Shown here one piece after another: positions 59,758 through 64,000 of a stretch of DNA of 64,000 bases. A program made the position numbers and the translations under genes. The stretch lies in contig NZ_CP032093.1 in the NCBI RefSeq assembly GCF_003544875.1, positions 3,072,975 through 3,136,974 of the forward strand, in the 5' to 3' direction. Every line of letters starts with the position of its first letter. The first letter of the stretch is position 1. The DNA comes from Vibrio alfacsensis. Lineage in GTDB: Bacteria > Pseudomonadota > Gammaproteobacteria > Enterobacterales > Vibrionaceae. The notes beneath the pieces are model-generated. The model did not search any database. It was not told the DNA's origin and saw only the letters and a program-made list of their open reading frames with translations.

Positions 59758-59771
59758 TTGACCTAAATCAA
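59758..59771. promoter_or_regulatory. FNR-like site or weak hairpin upstream of atp
   Basis: TTGACCTAAATCAA matches TTGAT-N4-ATCAA with one mismatch. It also forms an AATTGA/TCAATT stem, so it may instead be a weak parB terminator. It lies about 75 bases upstream of the atp -35 box. Confidence 0.35.
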
Positions 59772-59780
59772 TTATCTCAC

Positions 59781-60662
59781 TTAGGCCTCTAGCTTGGCAA
59801 TTAGTTGCTCCAATTTGTGAGGCTCATCAAGACTTATCGTTAGCTTCGCTTTGCCACTTGCAGCGCGAACAACGGAAACCTTAGCATCAAGCAGCAGACT
59901 CAATTTATGCGACATTTGCTCTGCTTCGATATCTTCTTGTTGCGCTTTTTGCTCATTTTGTGGGGCTAAGCACTTTTTTACTAACTGTTCGGTTTGGCGA
60001 ACGGTCATTTGTTTCTTGGCAACAAGCTGTGCAATCTCGACTTGTTGCTCGCCATCTAACGCCAATAGCGCTCTAGCATGACCCATTTCTAATTTTTTGT
60101 TGGCAACCAGACCTTTTACGTCATTCTCTAATTGATTTAGACGTAATAGGTTACTTACCGTCGTTCTTGATTTGCCAATCACATCGGCAACTTGTTGATG
60201 CGTAAGCGTGAATTCGTCTTGTAAGCGTTCAAGTGCTTGCGCTTCTTCAATAACGTTTAAGTCTTCGCGCTGAATATTTTCAATCAACGCCATCGCAATC
60301 GCCGCGCGATCTTCGACTTTCTTGACCAAACAAGGTACACGCTTCAAGCCCGCCTGTTTCGCTGCGCGCCATCGACGCTCACCCGCAATGATTTCAAACT
60401 GACCGCTCGGCACTTGGCGAACCACAATAGGCTGAATGATACCTTGCGACTGAATCGAAGCCGCCAGCTCTTCTAGCGCTTCTGGTGCCATATCTTTACG
60501 CGGTTGGTACACACCTGGCTGCAATTGGCTAATCGCTAAATCCACGAGCTCACCGTCAGCCGACAACGCTTGACTGTGCGATGCTATATGCTGTTTTTCA
60601 CGCGCTAATGAACTGGTCGAAAGCAGCGCGTCCAGTCCTTTTCCAAGACCACGCTTAGACAT
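59781..60662 (-). CDS. parB: Chromosome-partitioning protein ParB
   Basis: CTPase/DNA-clamp that loads at parS sites near the origin. 293 residues. The N-terminal start MSKRGLGKGLDALLS is typical of ParA-interacting ParB; the ParB-box GERRWRAAKQAGLKRVPC and the helix-turn-helix LTHQQVADVIGKSRTTVSNLLRL follow. It is 23 bases after parA in the same operon. Confidence 0.96.
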   Translation of the reverse strand: MSKRGLGKGLDALLSTSSLAREKQHIASHSQALSADGELVDLAISQLQPGVYQPRKDMAPEALEELAASIQSQGIIQPIVVRQVPSGQFEIIAGERRWRAAKQAGLKRVPCLVKKVEDRAAIAMALIENIQREDLNVIEEAQALERLQDEFTLTHQQVADVIGKSRTTVSNLLRLNQLENDVKGLVANKKLEMGHARALLALDGEQQVEIAQLVAKKQMTVRQTEQLVKKCLAPQNEQKAQQEDIEAEQMSHKLSLLLDAKVSVVRAASGKAKLTISLDEPHKLEQLIAKLEA

Positions 60663-60685
60663 AGGATGAATTCCTTAGGTTAGAG

Positions 60686-61459
60686 TTAAACTGGGATTTC
60701 TTCGCGGCGGAGCATTTCGCCCGCTAGAGCAAGATACGCTTTGGCGCCAGCAGAGTACTTGTCATAGTACATTGCAGGTTTACCGTGGCTCGGCGCTTCG
60801 GCCAAACGCACATTACGTGGGATCACAGTACGGTAAACTTTACTACCAAAGTGTTTTTTAAGTTGGTCGGATACTTCATTAGACAGGCGGTTACGAGGAT
60901 CGTACATAGTACGCAGTAAACCCTCGATTTTGAGGTTTTCATTGACCACGGCCGCTAACTTGCTGATTGTATCCATAAGAGCAGTTAAACCTTCTAACGC
61001 AAAGTATTCACATTGCATCGGCACCAGCACAGAATCCGCTGCGGCCATAGCATTGATTGTAAGAAGGTTTAGAGAAGGGGGACAATCGATAAAGATGAAA
61101 TCATAGTTATCGCGAACTGACGCAAGTGCGTTTTTTAAACGCACTTCTCGAGCGAACACTTCCATCAACTTGATTTCAGCAGCGGTAACATCGCCATTCG
61201 CGGCAATCAGATCATATTTTCCAGATGTTTCGGTGCATACGACCTGATCAAACGGGGCATCTTCAACCAGAAGATCATACGCCGTCGCATCGACCATGTA
61301 TTTATCGATGCCACTGGCCATCGTAGCATTCCCTTGGGGGTCGAGATCGATCACCAAAACCTTGCGCTTTGTTGCTGCCATCGAAGCGGCTAAGTTAATG
61401 CACGTTGTTGTTTTGCCGACCCCACCTTTCTGGTTGGCGATTGCTACGATTTTACCCAC
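60686..61459 (-). CDS. parA: Chromosome-partitioning ATPase ParA
   Basis: Walker-type ATPase that moves ParB-bound origins. 257 residues. Deviant Walker A is KGGVGKTTTCINLAA (residues 10-24), with FIDCPPSLNLLTINAM and the DPRNRLSNEV switch region. Chromosome I type, since it sits by mnmG and rsmG. Confidence 0.96.
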   Translation of the reverse strand: MGKIVAIANQKGGVGKTTTCINLAASMAATKRKVLVIDLDPQGNATMASGIDKYMVDATAYDLLVEDAPFDQVVCTETSGKYDLIAANGDVTAAEIKLMEVFAREVRLKNALASVRDNYDFIFIDCPPSLNLLTINAMAAADSVLVPMQCEYFALEGLTALMDTISKLAAVVNENLKIEGLLRTMYDPRNRLSNEVSDQLKKHFGSKVYRTVIPRNVRLAEAPSHGKPAMYYDKYSAGAKAYLALAGEMLRREEIPV

Positions 61460-61469
61460 GATTACCTCG

Positions 61470-62105
61470 CTAATTTTCCTTGCGCGATAAGATTACTAGA
61501 TGACGATCACCTTCCAACTCAGGAACAGCTAAAGATATGATCTCGGTCACACAGCACCATTCAGGAAGCAGATCTATTTCATCTTTAGGGTGTTGTCCCT
61601 TCAATGCGAGAAACACCCCAGAATCTTGTTTAGGCAGATGATGACACCATTCCACCATATCCGTCATTGAAGCAAAAGCTCGACTCAAAACGCCATCAAA
61701 TTTTTCTTCTGGCTGGAACTCTTCCACACGACTTTGAATTGGCGTCACATTTTGAAGCCCCAACGTATGGATGACTTGCTTGATAAAACGAATACGTTTA
61801 CCAAGGCTATCAAGCAAAAAGAACGTCTTGCCAGGATTCATAATGGCAAGCGGGATACCTGGCAGCCCAGGACCGGTGCCCACATCGATAAAACGCTCAC
61901 CCGGTAAGTGAGTACTAACGACGATGCTATCAAGAATATGTTTCACTAACATATCAAGTGGATCGCGCACTGACGTTAAGTTGTATGCCTTGTTCCACTT
62001 ATCGAGCAGTTCGACGTAACCGACTAACTGCTCGCGTTGTTTTTCAGATACTTCTAAATCCGTTTGTGCGATCAGAGCATCCAATTTGGTGCGTAAAGCG
62101 CTCAT
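61470..62105 (-). CDS. rsmG: 16S rRNA (guanine-527-N7)-methyltransferase
   Basis: SAM-dependent methylation of G527 in 16S rRNA; loss gives low-level streptomycin resistance. 211 residues. SAM motif [17 protein letters not shown] (near residue 73). Its ATG overlaps the mnmG stop codon by one base; ten bases separate it from parA. Confidence 0.95.
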   Translation of the reverse strand: MSALRTKLDALIAQTDLEVSEKQREQLVGYVELLDKWNKAYNLTSVRDPLDMLVKHILDSIVVSTHLPGERFIDVGTGPGLPGIPLAIMNPGKTFFLLDSLGKRIRFIKQVIHTLGLQNVTPIQSRVEEFQPEEKFDGVLSRAFASMTDMVEWCHHLPKQDSGVFLALKGQHPKDEIDLLPEWCCVTEIISLAVPELEGDRHLVILSRKEN

Positions 62106-64000
62106 TACTCTTCCTCACCTTTTTTCAACAAACCATGCTTTTTCAAATGCACAAGCAGAATAGAGATTGCCGCTGGCGTAATGCCAGAAATGCGAGATGC
62201 AATACCAATACTTTCTGGTTTTGCATCGCTTAATTTAGCAACCACTTCATTCGACAGACCTTTTACGTTTTTGTAATCCAAGTCTGTTGGCAGTTTAGTG
62301 TTCTCATGGCGCAGTGATTTTTCGATCTCATCTTGCTGACGCTTAATGTAACCATCGTACTTCACTTGAATTTCAACCTGCTCAGCCGCTTGTTGATCTT
62401 CCAGAGCCGGTGCGAATGCATCGAGCTGAGTGAGCTGTGAGTATGTGATCTCTGGGCGACGCAAAAGATCTTCACCGCTTGCTTCACGTGCCATTGGAGT
62501 CTTCAATAACTTGTTCAGCTCATCGATACCGACAGAATTCGGGTTCATCCACGTCGATTTTAGACGTTGACGCTCAGTTTCCATGTTATCGATTTTTTCA
62601 TTAAAACGTGCCCAACGAGCATCATCAATCAAACCAAGTTCACGCGCTTTTTCTGTCAAACGCAGATCAGCATTGTCTTCACGCAGTAACAAACGGTACT
62701 CCGCGCGAGACGTAAACATACGGTAAGGCTCTTTGGTACCCATTGTTGACAAGTCATCAATCAATACGCCGACGTAGGCTTGGTCACGACGTGGACTCCA
62801 GCCATCTTTGTCTTGGCTGTACAAACTCGCGTTCAGACCCGCCATTAGACCTTGCGCGGCCGCTTCTTCGTAACCCGTCGTGCCGTTGATTTGGCCCGCA
62901 AAGAACAAACCACTGATGAATTTGGTTTCGTAGGTTTGCTTCAAATCACGTGGGTCGAAGAAATCGTACTCAATTGCGTAACCTGGACGAACGATGTGCG
63001 CATTTTCAAACCCTTTCATTGAGCGAACGATTTGAACTTGCACGTCAAATGGCAAACTCGTGGAGATACCATTCGGGTAAAGTTCGTGTGTCGTGAGACC
63101 TTCTGGCTCAATGAAAATTTGGTGGCTGTTTTTATCTGCAAAGCGCATCACTTTGTCTTCGATAGAAGGACAGTAACGCGGACCAATACCCTCGATCACG
63201 CCAGCATACATTGGGCTACGATCTAGGTTGTTGCGGATCACCTCATGAGTTTGCTCATTGGTGTGAGTAATAAAACATGGGATTTGACGCGGATGATGTT
63301 CACGTTTGCCCATGAATGAAAATACAGGTGTAGGATTGTCACCATGTTGGGCTTCAAGCACCGAGAAATCAACGCTGCGAGCATCAATACGCGGTGGTGT
63401 ACCCGTTTTCAAACGATCCACTCGGAATGGCAGTTCACGTAGTCGATCCGCTAATGCGATCGATGGAGGATCCCCTGCTCGGCCACCCGCTGAACTTTCA
63501 AGACCAATATGGATCTTACCACCCAAGAAAGTACCGACCGTTAATACTACCGCTTTTGCACGGAACTTAAGACCCATTTGAGTCACAACACCAATGACAC
63601 GATCTTGTTCCACAATCAAATCATCAACCGATTGTTGGAATAGCGTTAAGTTTGGTGCGTTTTCTAACGCATCGCGTACATACGCTTTGTACAATGCGCG
63701 GTCTGCTTGAGCGCGAGTTGCACGAACCGCTGGGCCTTTTGAGGCATTAAGTGTTCGGAATTGAATACCTGCATGGTCAATGGCTTGTGCCATTAGACCG
63801 CCCATAGCATCCACTTCTTTTACTAAGTGACCTTTACCGATACCACCAATCGCTGGGTTACAAGACATTTGGCCTAATGTATCGATGTTATGGGTGAGAA
63901 GGAGCGTTTTTTGTCCTGTGCGTGCAGATGCGAGCGCGGCTTCCGTTCCTGCGTGTCCGCCACCGACAACAATGACGTCAAAGTTTTCGTGATAAAGCAT
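62105..64000 (-). CDS. mnmG: tRNA U34 carboxymethylaminomethyl-modification enzyme MnmG (GidA)
   Basis: FAD enzyme that with MnmE modifies the wobble U34 of several tRNAs. 631 residues. FAD motif [19 protein letters not shown] at the N-terminus, [29 protein letters not shown] and [13 protein letters not shown] further on; C-terminal helical domain [24 protein letters not shown]. The ATG is the last three bases of the window, so the gene is complete. It normally sits beside oriC. Confidence 0.95.
   Translation of the reverse strand: MLYHENFDVIVVGGGHAGTEAALASARTGQKTLLLTHNIDTLGQMSCNPAIGGIGKGHLVKEVDAMGGLMAQAIDHAGIQFRTLNASKGPAVRATRAQADRALYKAYVRDALENAPNLTLFQQSVDDLIVEQDRVIGVVTQMGLKFRAKAVVLTVGTFLGGKIHIGLESSAGGRAGDPPSIALADRLRELPFRVDRLKTGTPPRIDARSVDFSVLEAQHGDNPTPVFSFMGKREHHPRQIPCFITHTNEQTHEVIRNNLDRSPMYAGVIEGIGPRYCPSIEDKVMRFADKNSHQIFIEPEGLTTHELYPNGISTSLPFDVQVQIVRSMKGFENAHIVRPGYAIEYDFFDPRDLKQTYETKFISGLFFAGQINGTTGYEEAAAQGLMAGLNASLYSQDKDGWSPRRDQAYVGVLIDDLSTMGTKEPYRMFTSRAEYRLLLREDNADLRLTEKARELGLIDDARWARFNEKIDNMETERQRLKSTWMNPNSVGIDELNKLLKTPMAREASGEDLLRRPEITYSQLTQLDAFAPALEDQQAAEQVEIQVKYDGYIKRQQDEIEKSLRHENTKLPTDLDYKNVKGLSNEVVAKLSDAKPESIGIASRISGITPAAISILLVHLKKHGLLKKGEEE

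Overview
The window is 64 kb of a gammaproteobacterial chromosome, almost certainly chromosome I of a Vibrio (Harveyi-clade-like) close to the replication origin. The evidence is the Vibrio-type 16S, 23S and tRNA sequences, the mnmG-rsmG-parA-parB-atpIBEFHAGDC-glmU block at the right end, and the order of genes around rrn and ilv, which matches what I know of Vibrio. The last base of the window is the first base of the mnmG start codon, so oriC itself would lie just beyond the right edge. Almost everything is housekeeping. I found no CRISPR array, prophage, integron, secretion island or defence system, and no convincing undescribed system.

Layout: 0-7 kb holds rep helicase and a TetR-controlled RND efflux pump (vexR-vexA-vexB-like). 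7-10.4 kb holds ubiK, an 8-copy 7-bp tandem repeat, ilvC and its divergent activator ilvY. 10.4-11.5 kb is an IS630-family insertion sequence. 11.5-17.4 kb is a complete minus-strand rRNA operon (16S, tRNA-Glu, tRNA-Lys, tRNA-Val, 23S, 5S) with two promoters, two boxA elements and a terminator. 17.5-31.8 kb is the yrdA/yrdB/aroE/hemF/tsaC, purE-purK, yrdD/smg/dprA/LysM, def/fmt/rsmB, trkA/trkH block. 31.8-41.9 kb carries DUF3157, a hemolysin-III-like membrane protein, a Spo0M-like protein, small ORFs, yihD, ccoG, srkA, dsbA, a YihG-like acyltransferase, a DUF2860 outer-membrane protein and comM. 42-48.8 kb is the attenuated ilvLGMEDA operon. 48.8-51.1 kb is a punR/punC-like divergent pair. 51.1-64 kb is glmU, the F1Fo ATP synthase operon, parBA, rsmG and mnmG.

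How genes work together: ilvC (activated by IlvY) plus ilvGMEDA make isoleucine, valine and leucine precursors. The tsaC, def, fmt, rsmB, rsmG, mnmG and rRNA/tRNA genes serve translation. trkA/trkH import potassium. dsbA and srkA serve envelope stress and folding. ccoG assembles cbb3 oxidase while atp makes ATP. parAB segregates the origin.

The most striking property is technical. From about 9.4 to 39.3 kb, and at two later points (49.4 and 59.0 kb), a large share of conserved genes are broken by one- or two-base indels, mostly shortened homopolymers. The same kind of indel is seen in universally conserved rRNA and tRNA positions, and a recurrent GG-to-GCG (or CC-to-CGC) insertion is present. 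I interpret these as sequencing errors rather than true pseudogenes. One apparent purE-purK fusion is explained the same way. Broken genes are typed 'pseudogene' because that is how the sequence reads, but their evidence text says when I expect a functional gene.
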